Source: Channa striata (Eukaryota; Chordata; Actinopteri; Anabantiformes; Channidae). From it: DNA of 64,000 nucleotides. Each line of letters opens with the position of its first letter. Position 1 is the stretch's first letter. Shown here piece by piece: positions 38,008-49,200 of the stretch. The translations under genes were made by a program, and so were the position numbers. The notes under the pieces were generated by a model that was not told the origin of the DNA, made no database searches, and saw only the letters and a list, made by a program, of their open reading frames with translations. Location: NCBI GenBank assembly GCA_033026295.1, contig CM065183.1, forward strand, positions 16,261,157-16,325,156, read 5' to 3'.

Positions 38008-38013
38008 AATAAA
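38008..38013 (+). terminator. Candidate fndc3b polyadenylation signal AATAAA
   Basis: Canonical AATAAA in cccAATAAAtgttttaattt, followed by T-rich and TG-rich sequence (38041-38066) suited to a downstream element. It is the best-placed signal after the stop codon. Shorter alternative isoforms are possible. Confidence 0.6.
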
Positions 38014-38035
38014 TGTTTTAATTTTTTTCTGACTT

Positions 38036-38623
38036 GCAAGTATTTGTTTTTTGTGTGTGTCACTGTTCTTTGGCACTTTATATATATATTGACATATAGA
38101 CTGAAAACTTTAATTTTTTTTCAAGGTGACAAGATTCTAAATGTCACACGGACGTGTTTACGCAATGGTAGACGACTTCTTCTTCTTCTTCTTGACACAG
38201 ATTTACACTTCAGTGGCCCTGATGGACTTTAGCCAGAAAGCTGAGAATAACACACTCCGCTATTACCTGCTGTCCCTCGAGGCGACCGTAGAGAAAGCTC
38301 TGCGATCATTTCCTCTCACTCGATGGCGACCCAAGGACCACGGGGAAGGAATTCTCTTTTGACCTTCTGTGTTAGCCTTGATCATTTTGTGGTGCGTGTC
38401 GAAGGATTTGTGGGGTTGAAATGGTGGAGAAATCAAACGTTAAATGGGTGAGAGCAACACAAACCGCTTCCTCGATCTCACTCTTATCTTCTTTTAATTA
38501 AGCTGTAGTACTAAAAAAGCCATACTGTAGGGAAGTGCACTGTAAGCAGTGGCCGCAGTAATTGCCTTCTGCAGATAGTGAGATGCAGCATGAACAAAGC
38601 TGAAGGAGAGACGGCATCAGTTG

Positions 38624-38667
<44 letters not shown>

Positions 38668-40917
38668 CTCTGAGGCACAATTCAATTGCCAGTGGCATTT
38701 GTGTTAGATGCATCACTTCTGGCTCTTTTGAAGCAACTTCCTGTAATTTTTGAAAAATCCATATGATCTAGAATTTAGGGGCACAACAGAAATTGATCAG
38801 CTGCTGTCCCGGGGTTGAAACCCGGATGAGATAAAGTGCAATGTACATTTTGCAGTTGTATGTTTGTCAAGTACACAAGTAGCAGCTTGATGATGTTCCA
38901 GCAGCCAGTTATAAACAGGAATGACCGAGTGGAATGAAAAATACAAGAACAGCCGATGCACCTGGTTTTGACAGAACTCTGTGACCCTTCAGGGCCACGG
39001 TGTCTCCGGGATTCTGCACCGCGGTGGAGTCACGTCGGCGTCCAGCTGGCAAAAATCCTGCGGAACATTTCGGCACCAACCTCAGTCCACAGACTAGCTT
39101 TTTGTGAGGATGCACCAGTTGGTATCGTACAGTTTCAGAGATGGACGCAGAGCTGCACTCGTCTTCAGTTCAGCCTCCAATTTGTCTAAATCTCATTAAT
39201 TCTCTCTGTATCCTGCCAGCCCACATCTGAACTCGCATGAGCTCTGACTCACTGATTGAACCCCTCGTCTTTCACCTGTTGTTTTATTGGCTATTTTCAC
39301 ATTTGCACATTGGTTAACACAGACCTCCATTTTACACCTCTTCTTCTCCTCACTCATTATCCACCCACGAACAATCTATGAGCGAACAATCCGGGTTTGT
39401 ATTTGATTGACTGCCTCTTTCAGTACTTATTGTATAAATGTTATGATCCTTTTAGTTTTCTGTGCAGTGTGAGCTCCAGTTCACAAGCGTTTTTTTTGTC
39501 AGACTGCTTGGTGTTTTGATCTGGTACCGGGGTCATAGCGGACTGAGAGGTCTTTGAGAGGAGCCTGGTGTCTTTGGAAGCGTTGGTGGCAGACTTGCCG
39601 TGGTTTGGTCACGCAGCCGCAGTCAGAAAGGATTTCGGTTGCACTATGAGTCCTAATCTGAATGATGCTGACTGCAGTGATGTTTAACGGAGGTGGAGGT
39701 GTAGGTAGTGTTAAGTGGTTTGTTGCTTTCACAAATCTCTCTGATTGCAATTCATATCTCATTCCTCCCGGAGAAAAACAGCAACCCGACTCTCAAGTGT
39801 GTGTCAGCCTGCATGAAGAATACAAATATCGTTTGCTGAAAACTTTTTGTTTTCCATTTACACTTTGGCACGACTTTTTCATCACCTTAACAGGAGTGGA
39901 GAGTCCACATACATTTTCCTAATAATAATAATAATTTTTACTCTTAATCATCCCATATTTTAATAAATATGACATCAGTATGCGAATTCAGAAACATTAA
40001 TTACAGAGATACATTCTTCAGAGCCAAGAGGCAATGTTTTTGAAATCCAGTGCAGATTAGTGGAGGCTGCTGCGGTGATTTGAATCGCTCAAACCATCTG
40101 GGTATATGGCACTGAGTGTAAAGCCTTACAGAGCATCTATTTACATCTGAAAGCAAGCGGAACATCATCACATTTTACACAGTAGACAACTCATTGATCC
40201 TTTTTGTCCTCAACGACATACGTACGTTATGATGCATCTTACAAAATTAGATTATCTTTCCATCGGTGGCATTTTCACATACAGAATTTATGTAAAAGAT
40301 GTTTAAAAAATTTCTTGCAGAATGTTGCAGCAGTTCGTTGGCACCTTTCTACAGCGGCTCACACACCAGCATCCACTGAACCGTCAGCCGTTCAACAGTT
40401 TCCAGGAGAAATCTATGCAGCGTCTTCGTTTGCCAGTCGACAGAGTTTACAAGTACATAAAACATTTTACACTGTGCTTGTTTGATTCGACCACTGAAAA
40501 AGCCACTTCACACTTTACACACTGAGCAAATTTAGGAACGTGGAGCAACTCATGCCAGAGAACATTGATCCACAGGGAATTTTTTATACGACAAGTTTAC
40601 TGTTACTGTGATTGATAAAGGTGATAACGGTGGAACAAGCTAAAGCAAATTGAATCACGCAAAAGACAGAATGACAAATGTGCTACATGTTTTGCATCAC
40701 TGCATCCGCAGATTGTCCCCACGCGGGGATGTACCGACAATTACGTCCGTACACCTGAGATGAGCAAAACATGCACAGCATAAGCAACAGTATGCGAGTG
40801 GTGCACAGTCCATCAGACTCACATAGACACAAACCAACACAAAACATCTTTATCCTCTGTCCAAACTGGGATTTGGACAAAATGTTGCAGTCGCCTCTCA
40901 CAGCCTCTTTCTGTGCA
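38036..40917. other. Intergenic stretch between the convergent fndc3b and ghsr genes
   Basis: Contains a (TG)n tract (38627-38664) and short open frames without recognisable domains. No gene was found. Confidence 0.6.
38627..38664. repeat. (TG)19 microsatellite
   Basis: Intergenic, between the fndc3b polyadenylation signal and ghsr. Confidence 0.95.
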
Positions 40918-40923
40918 TTTATT
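40918..40923 (-). terminator. Candidate ghsr polyadenylation signal
   Basis: TTTATT on the plus strand is AATAAA on the minus strand, 761 nt beyond the ghsr stop codon. It is a plausible end for the ghsr transcript; no transcript evidence is available. Confidence 0.35.
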
Positions 40924-41150
40924 CTCATGACTTATTTAAAGTGGTAAATGAAAAGGCTTAATATGAAAGACATGTTTGCATGTTTGTCCCATAATCATAA
41001 GAGCAAAAAAAAAAAAAAAAAAAAAAACACTTCACTTTAGGATCCACTAACCCCAGTGATCATTGCTGGCAGCATGGACTTGAATTTCCAAGATACAGAT
41101 ACAAATTAATAACAGTAACACAGTAATTTTCATGTTCACACTTTCTCACG

Positions 41151-41187
<37 letters not shown>

Positions 41188-41683
41188 GGATACAGGCACA
41201 TCTGCCCCTCTCTACAGGAGGACAGAGCAGTGCCACAGGTTCTACAGTGCTTCCTTTGTCATCCAGAATATGAATACAATATAAGGCAACTGTAAATGTG
41301 TGTGATGTTTGGAGCATGCGCACCCTGCTGAATGTGGTTAACATTTGGATCAATAAAAGCACTTCAGGCGCCTCTATGGTTTGTACTTTAACTCCTTTTT
41401 TTTCATATGCTTCTGAGTGTATTGTGTGGATTTCAGATGGCATTTGCTGTAACAACAAAAACAAAATGAAGATTTTAAGTTTTTTAAGATGGATTGAGAG
41501 TGATGCATGTCAAAAAGGTGGGAATTGGCTTATCCTTTCCTCATCCTTTGGTGGTTTTAGTCTCAGATAACTAAAGGCAAGTTTTCCTCGGTGTGACAGG
41601 AATAATGGTTTTTACGTGGGTGTTTTCAACTTGTGAAAAATATCTTTACAAATTCTACCCAGATATTTTGTCATATTAAACGT
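40924..41683 (-). other. ghsr: Probable ghsr 3' UTR
   Basis: Lies between the ghsr stop codon and the candidate AATAAA. Contains a (CA)n tract (41153-41186) and a poly-A run on the plus strand (about 41006-41027). Extent is inferred only from the polyadenylation signal. Confidence 0.35.
41153..41186. repeat. (CA)17 microsatellite
   Basis: In the probable ghsr 3' UTR; reads as (TG)n in the ghsr transcript. Confidence 0.95.
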
Positions 41684-41997
41684 TCAGAAGCTGACAGTAG
41701 ACTCCGTCCAGCCGATCGAGCTGTCTCCCTTCGTGGTGCTGGCTGTGCGCCCCCGGGACGGCTGGTTGTCGGTCAGGCCGAACAGGCGCGCCGCCGCGCC
41801 CCGGTATTTCCAGGACATGATGTTGTAGAGGATGGGGTTGATTGCGGCGCTCAGATAAAACAGAACCACCGACACCAAGTTGCAATACTCGGACAGCACT
41901 AACAGCAGAGGGGACGGAGCGTCCAGAGAGCGGAACTGCAGGTAGCGACCGACGTGGAACGGCAGCCAGCACAGGACAAAAGCCAGCACCACCACCA
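41684..41997 (-). CDS. ghsr: ghsr exon 2: TM6, TM7 and C-terminal tail
   Basis: Begins (V)VVVLAFVLCWLPFHVGRYL; continues YCNLVSVVLFYLSAAINPIL; TGA at 41686-41684. The tail has Ser/Thr clusters for possible phosphorylation. Confidence 0.95.
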
Positions 41998-42998
41998 CTG
42001 GATTGGGAGAGAAAAGACATGCACGTGAACGGGAGGGTAAAAAGGAGGACAGAGGTGAAGTGGGTGGAGTTGGTGTTGGAGGTAAACGATTATGGCAAAC
42101 CTCTCCACTGCGCTGATCTGAAGCACACTGTGCGTAATTGCGCGCTCTCCAACTTACCCAGCATCTTGATGGTCTGTCTGTTGCTTTTGTCCCTGTGAGC
42201 CACGCGAGAGTTGATGTTGGTTTCTCTGTGTCTCTGCCACAGCCGGCGACCTATGAGGCTGTAGAGCACAGTGAGACAGAACACTGGCATGAAGAAGAAG
42301 ACCGAGCTCAGCCACACCATGGCCCCCATCAGACCCGACTCCACGGCGTAGTGCGTCATCTTACACTCCCGGGTGTCCCCGGCCTCCAGAAACAATTCCG
42401 TCCCATTCAAACCCAAAGTGAGATTTGGCGGCCCCACGGTGTCGCGCCTCACTCCCACCATGACAAACACGGGTCCGGCGCTCAGCAGAGACACCGTCCA
42501 CAGCACAAGAATCAGGGCGCGCACCCGCCTTTTTGTGACCAGGGCCTTGGCACGAAGTGGGAAGCAGATCGCCAGGTATCGCTCCACGGACAGCGCGGTG
42601 ATGCTCAGGATGGTGGAGTAGGTGCACGATTCGGACACGAACTGGAACAGCTTGCAGAGCGCGTCCCCGAAGCGCCAGGGCCGGTACCTCCACATGCGGT
42701 AGAGGTCCAGTGGCATGCAGAGGAAGATGAGCAGGTCCGACACGGCCATGCTACACAAGTACAGGTTCGTGGTGGTCCGCATGTCCCGGTACTTGCTGAC
42801 CACCAGAATGGTCATGACGTTCCCGGCCACCCCGACCAGAAAGAGCAGCGTGCAGGCGGTGGTGATGGTGGTGAGGAGAGGGATGGAGTAATAACTGAGA
42901 GGAGGCAAGACGGGGTCGCCGCTCCGCGTGGCGTTGGGGTTCTCCTCCCAGCTGCAGTTATGGGAGACGCACTCCGAGTAGTTGGGCCAGGAGGGCAT
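41684..42998 (-). CDS. ghsr: ghsr: ghrelin / growth hormone secretagogue receptor, two exons, complete
   Basis: Exon 1 is 42998-42158 and exon 2 is 41997-41684, joined across a 160-bp GT-AG intron; 384 residues. It is a seven-helix class A GPCR of the plasma membrane, coupling mainly to Gq/Ca2+ in characterised relatives. Visible landmarks: N-glycosylation sites N14 and N22; N60 (TM1); D88 (TM2); C115 and C212 (disulfide); E123 in FQFVSESCTY, equivalent to the ligand-binding Glu of mammalian GHSR; ERY 139-141; CWLPFHVGRYL at 290-300; NPILY 334-338; C-terminus WTESTVSF, like human WTESSINT. The intron sits at the start of TM6, as in mammals. The second extracellular loop (about 184-218) is some 15 residues longer than human and has two extra glycosylation sites, resembling the fish GHS-R1a-LR type. 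Motilin receptor is a less likely alternative. It diverges from pld1 and converges on fndc3b. Confidence 0.94.
41998..42157 (-). other. ghsr: ghsr intron, 160 bp, readable as a 1b-like extension
   Basis: GT (42157-42156) to AG; acceptor ctcccaatccag. If retained, the frame continues for 22 codons after residue 280 to a stop at 42092-42090. That gives a 302-residue five-helix product, like the intron-retained GHSR-1b form known in vertebrates. Confidence 0.85.
42158..42998 (-). CDS. ghsr: ghsr exon 1: N-terminus to start of TM6
   Basis: ATG at 42998-42996. It encodes residues 1-280 plus the first base of codon 281, ending QTIKML at donor CTGG|gtaagt. It contains TM1-TM5 and the ERY motif and is CpG-rich. 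The start gives an N-terminus of normal length with two N-glycosylation sequons. Confidence 0.95.
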
Positions 42999-43250
42999 CC
43001 TGTCTCCGCTGGGCTACTCACGGGGCGGGCGCCTGGCCCTGGGTGTTCGAGGCACCTCGGATCTGGGACTCCTCGAGCCTCTTGGCGCTGCGCTTTCCCC
43101 TCATCGTTACTTTCTGCGGACGCGATGGCAAAAAGCCGCGCGTAAAACCAAGATCTTTGCTCACCTCCTTACAATAAAGGTGAAATAGATCTAGGGTGTC
43201 TCCGACTCTCAAGGGGATAGAGGATCCTTTGCAAAATCAGACACAAAAAC
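42999..43250 (-). promoter_or_regulatory. Probable ghsr 5' UTR / proximal promoter
   Basis: CpG-rich sequence immediately upstream of the ghsr ATG, including a GGGGCGGGC GC box at 43021-43029. No clear TATA box at a useful distance was recognised. The assignment rests on position and composition only. Confidence 0.35.
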
Positions 43251-46200
43251 TGGCTTTTTGAAGTCGATCCCCATGATCCACTTTACCTGGATCCTACATC
43301 CTGAAGTGGCCCCGCAGTGTTTGATGCTCAAAGTACTTGTCGAATTAAAGTAGGCGTGAGAGGTACAAAACAAATCACTTGCTGGATGTTTGGAAGCTGC
43401 TTGTCGCCGGACCAAATGGATGCGGAGGTGTATTCCAGTCAAAACAGCCACTGCAGGAAAGCACAACACAAATATCACACGTTATCTCATCCAAAGACCA
43501 ATTATCTCCCGCATCACTTCTTTTCGCTGCGGTCACAACCAGCTGAAGGACGTGGAAAAACCCAAAGCCTGGTTCGTCTTTCATGCGCAAAAAGAGTCTG
43601 ATCCTCCGCGGCGCGTCCGCGCGTTTGCGCGTCAGATAAACACAGAACAGTGGAAGAGAAGATGAGTTGCATCGGTCAGTCTGTGACGGTGAGTCAGAAG
43701 ATGCGACGGCAGCGGACAACATCTGTCCTCAGCCAAACACAAACGGATAGACGACAACCACCGTGACCACAAACACTGTGCGACGGAACGGGAACAGTTT
43801 TATGAAAGTCACAAGGACCAAGAAGGAGCGACGCATCGTCAGCATAATGGCACAGCGGGACTTTGAAGGGCAGCAGCTCGGAGAACGGCAAAGAAATTCA
43901 GTCAGACCCTCAGACATCTGCTCCTTTATGGTGATGGTGCATCCAGTGTGTGGATCCGGACTCCCAGTGCGCAAAACCGGGAGCGTGATGTGGGGTCTTC
44001 AGTGCACCGGTGATGCAACGCCACCTACATGTGCTGTGGGGACAGTGATGGCTCCACAATTTACAAAAAAATTACAAAACTGATCCCCAAAAAACTTGTT
44101 TCCCATCAGAGATCAGTTTGATTATTACAAGTTCCCTGTCACAGTTTTGCCTGGTGGTGCATCCCGTGTCTCTGCAGTCCACACAAGCAAGTCACTGCAT
44201 TACAGTCTGACAGCTACTTTAATCCCAGACTCGGTTCCTGGTGGATCAGGGGAGCCAGGATGTGGCACTGAAGAGGTTCTTGTCTTAGAGGGTGTTTGCA
44301 AATCAGCAACATGTGATGTCAAAATCACACTTGCAGAGAACATTTAGTGCAAGCAGAGCTCAACTTTATCCAACACCCCAACATGTTCTGTCTCTGTGCT
44401 GAGGCTGATCTGGGAGTCAGTGTGAAAGCACATCTGCAAATACTTATATGCAGCATATTTATAGTGAAAAGGTTTCTTCATAGTGACTTTACATATTTTA
44501 CTTTACCAACATTTAGAGACAAAGCGTGTTCACATGACGACCGCAACATTTCTATTTTTCCTGAGCTGGTGCAATGGTGAAGCTTGAGCTGCTGTTATCT
44601 GTGTGTCTGCCCTTTGTGCTGTGTTTAACAGCAGGTGCCATTATGTTTATGAGCAGTGAATCATAATGGGCGAGAGATACAGTAAATAAACAGAGAGAGA
44701 GAGGGAGAGAGGGAGAGAGGGAGAGAGAGAGCTCCTCCTGGTGAACAGATCACAAGCAGGACACTTGTCAGGACACTTGTGTCTTTCGCAGCTTCTGTGA
44801 CATATTTTCCTCATATGTGGTAAGTACTTTACCTGCTGCTTATATGATCCGTGTCCAGACTGGTGTGTGTGTGTGTTTGTGTGTGTGTGTGTTTGTGGTT
44901 GCTGTGTGTATTTGGCTCCTGGGCTTTTAAGGTTTTCAGGTGACCTATGACATTCATATTGTGCCCATTTCGTGGGCCTGTGTTCACAACAGCTGTGACA
45001 ATAATGACAATAATTCATAATTGTTTACACAACGCCAAATTGGATTGTTTCTGGGACAACAGGAGCTAATGACAGCACTGAGTTGTTCACAGAAATGGTG
45101 GTTGAAATGTGCCTAATGCTACATTAGTGGGTGGATTTATCAGGTCGGCCTTTTTATGGCTCCAAACTATGTGCCGCAGCATGAAGGCTTCATAAAGCAG
45201 AGGTCCCCCAGCAGTTTATCTCTGTGTTTGATATTTTTATGCTTTTATTGCTGCGGATTCTGAACATACTTGACACGTCTTAGCCCAGATTTGTTTTTTA
45301 CCACCTGTGCAAGTTGTCTGAGACAGTGTCCGGTTAACGTGGTGAAACCCTGGTGCTTTGGGTGTCGGAGCTGAAGATTCAGGGTGTGGTAGCAGACTAC
45401 AGGCTAAAGTCCCAGTTGTAATGATACACACACATATTTCATCTGCACCACGATGCAGTTCATCCCTGAATCCACTAGATAGAGCAATAGGCCTCTTTTA
45501 CTTTCACACCTGTTTGTGTCTTTGACTTCTGGACTTGTGAGTGGTTTGCACTGCAAATGTCATGGGCTTCATCTGTCTAAGCAGGAAACACACCTGTGCA
45601 TGTGAACACACAGGTGTTGGTGATCAACTGCATCAAATTATTTTGCACCAAACAAGAGCAAAACACAGAGAAAGTGAGCGTGTGAAAGGATGAGATTATC
45701 AGCAGGGTGGGTGCTGGTGTTGTCTCTCCAGAAAACTCCTCCTACTCCACCAGAAGTCCTGCAGCGTTCTGTCCAATGAGAGGAATCCGTAGGAGGGACC
45801 GGCGTCGGTGACTGGCCTGCAGCCTCAGAGACCCCTCCCTGACTGAGGAGTTGGACAGAGTTCACTGTTAGTTTTTCTCTCTGCCACACTGACTGGGTTA
45901 GAGAAGGGAAGGAGCAGCAGATCTGTCTGCTGCTGGGCGACGGCTTGTTGTCTGCTCAGTGGGTCTTTGGAGTTCCGTCCGTTCAGTGAAGCCCAGTGGA
46001 CTGATCAGTCTAATCATGCAGGCAGCACGTCCACCAACGGGGCAGGTTGGTTACGTCCCCTTCTCTCTTTCTGTTTGTCTCTGTTCTATTTGTGTCCATG
46101 GGTTGGAGGAGGGGGGGGAGATAGGAGTCTCTGTGACAGCACTTGGTCTTGGGTTGACCATGGGATTATGTAGAAGAATGTTTGCGGTTATTCTCCCTGT

Positions 46201-49200
46201 ACAAGGCAAAGTGGCATCTGAATGATGTGGATGTGTGTTCTCTGAGTTGAGGTAAAGTATCTGAACGTCTTGGCCTTTTTGCACTGGTGTGTTACCTGCA
46301 CAGGTGGGTCTCCGCTCTTCGCTCACGTCCTGCCGTGAAACTTAGCTGCCTCAGCTGGAATGTCATGGGAAACGGGAGTTGTGTTGCTGCTCTGTCACCA
46401 CGGCGTCTCTCCCTCCCTCCTCCTGTTGTCCTCCCCACTCACACACACACACACACAGGAGACTTGCCTCTGACATTCTGTCGACCCTTTTAACCTTTTG
46501 CACAGGCAGTCATAAAATGACCTCCGTGCATTTGTGTTATGGGGCTGGAATAAACATAAATGTAAACTATACGATTGTTATTCCTGCCTCAGGCTTTGCA
46601 CATTTGACTGTGTCAACTTGTTCCATGTGGTGCTACCTGCTCCGTTTGGGATACGCATCATCATTAATCTGGAAAGTGAAAGTCCACACTCATATTTCCA
46701 TACTCGTATTTCGTAGTTTAGACTTTAGGTTATGTGTTGTTGTGTAAGAGTTTTAACTTATTCTTATAGTAAGTTTTTTTTTCTTCTTCTCCTTCTTCAT
46801 TTTCATCTCGTTCTTTTTCTTTTTCTCAGGGAGGATTAGAAACATCAGATTTTTTTGTGTGTAGCAGCCAAATGAACTACTGTAAATGTGCTCCAGATGG
46901 GGTACAGTTTTATAGTGTTTACACTTGCCAAAACCCAGGAACCCTCCCTTGAGTTTCCAGCCACGGTCCCAAAATTTCTTGTTAACTGAAACATTATGCT
47001 TAAGACTGTTTGTGCAGCATCTGCATCACGACGCTGTTCATGGCTAATATTTGAAGCATGTGGGCTTCACCAAATCCAAGAACAGACTTTGCTTAGTGAT
47101 GCATCCATAGATAAGGAGTTTGAAACTAACCGAAGTTACGCAACAGACAGCTGACAAATAGAAATGCTTATCATGTACAGACTGTGGCTTATAAAAAATG
47201 CAAAAACACAGGAGATTTATTCCCATGTAGGAAAATGTCACCGTCCCACTGAGCTCCCATTTGAGCATTTGGACCATTATCTTTTCTCCAATTTTATTAT
47301 TATTTCTTTCTTTATTTACATGCCTAATTCATGCCCCGTAAAATGACAGTATTTCTAAAGCAGTTGTTAAAAGATTTGTTCATCTAATACCAAAAATCCT
47401 ACTTTACCCCAAACCCTTTACTACTGGAAAGAACAATGCAGTTAGTTTGTTTTTAAAAGTTAATAAATTCATTCCTTTTGTGCTGCTCACGTGATAAAAA
47501 AACATCATCAAATTATATTAGAAATAACAGGAATAACCGTTGCATGCTCCCTGTTCTTTGTATCTTTGTAAATCCACCAAACACACTGTCAGCAGTTTCC
47601 TGCTTGTTTTGTTGCACTGAGGTGGTGAAATAAAGCTCAGCGACAGGATCTCGTGGTCACCCTGACCCTTCAGGTCAAGAGCACAATTCTTCTTTATACT
47701 TTCTGCACATGTACGACAACCAAGGCCAGACATTTGTCAGGACCCGAGTTTTAGTTTGGTCATTTCCAGGCCCGAACTTTGCTGGCGTGTCAGGGCCAAG
47801 TCGGGCCAGAGAGAGAGCGGCTCCTTCACTCCCGCAGTACAATGACGCCTTGTGTCACCGCCGGCAGAACGCCGCTCTGGTGACGATGACGATCGCTCCC
47901 TCTCCTTTTCTGGCATCTACTGTATGTCTTGCTTTCTCTGCCACTCTGACCGTCCCTATCCCCCTATCCGTGGTGTGAAGGATTAGATAATAGGCAGCTT
48001 TAGTGTGGGCAGAGAAAGAGAGGTGTCACAGACCTCTCTCATTGCTTTTCTTTCTCTCCCTCTCCCCATCTTCTCTCTCTCTCTCTCTGTACCATCTGTG
48101 CCACGAGGAGCTTGGCACCACACAATCTGTAAATGCCAAGCTATGTTTATGTTGTGTATGGTTCTGTGTGTGTGTTTGTGAGCGTGCACGCAACGGAGAG
48201 TGTACGTCCGTTATGCAATAATGTTTACATGTATGTAAAATGATTCCCAGTAACTGTCGAGCGTTTTATGACACGTCCAAGAACGGATGATGTGTCTCTC
48301 TCTCTCCCATATCTACCTTTCCTGACACTTGATGAATAATCAGCAACAGCACCTCTGCCGATGTTGACACAGATGTTCAGTTCGTCCCCGGTGTTCTCTT
48401 CAATAATTTCACACTTTTTGAAGCACATTTACAAGCAAAAACTGGTGCAGAGGAAGATCAGCTGCTCTTAAAACAGGCAGATGTGCAGAGTTCAGCTTAT
48501 AGAAAAGCTGCGCATATGTTTTTCGATAACACTTTGCCAATAAAACAAGTGATTTGGAGGAACTTTCTGACTGAAGGATGATGAAGAGCAACATGGCAAC
48601 ATAATTTGCAATAACCTGTGCTCCTTGTTGGAAATTTTATCACATAAATAACAAAACAGTACAATTTAATTGAATTTAAATTCTTGCAGAGATGGCAAAC
48701 ATTTAAGCGAACATCACATATGTTTGGTTAAACATGGCATCGATGAGGTGGCGTAGGAACAGATGCAGCTCGAGGGTGAAGTTCACTCTCAATGAAAAGC
48801 TGAGACGAGCTTATGCAGAAAATATGTAAATGAAACTACGAGACACCTCATAGCAGCTTATGGAAAGACAAAAGCATAATAAAGTGAGGGAGCGTTGCCA
48901 TAGTTCTCAACTGTAACATTTGACCTCAATCTTAACAAGAACTTTTTGTTGAGTTGAGTATGTATGAATAACTGGAAATAAATAGACATAATGTTGTTCT
49001 TTAGCACAAGGATCCCTTAAAGCAGCACGTCGGAAACATAAACAGCTGTGGACGAGGACAATTTTCTTAGAGCAGTTATTAAAGGATTAAGTTTGAGGAA
49101 CTTGCAGTGAGCACAAGTCAGTTGTGAGCTGTGGCCATATGGCGAGTTTCCATCTAAAGTGACCTGCTGAAGAAGGGAGAATCTCCTTTGCCGTTTGCAT

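Larger units (their letters stand above)
33714..38035 (+). other. fndc3b: fndc3b 3' untranslated region, about 4.3 kb
   Basis: No ORF of note follows the stop. The stretch is T-rich with long homopolymer T runs and ends near an AATAAA at 38008-38013. A long 3' UTR is usual for FNDC3B. It contains two 7-mer matches to the miR-143 seed target (35208-35214 and 36315-36321), a perfect AT inverted repeat (34597-34627), and a GGTC-rich stretch around 34894-34926. The exact cleavage site is inferred. Confidence 0.65.

Noticed and set aside
42138..43145. Plus-strand open frame of 335 codons
   Set aside because: Antisense shadow of ghsr exon 1, rich in H/Q/R/G as expected for the reverse frame of a GC-rich GPCR exon.
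44096..44347. 83-codon open frame near ghsr, considered as a separate gene
   Set aside because: No domain, no splice sites of note, not like TNFSF10 or TMEM212, the neighbours expected from human synteny.
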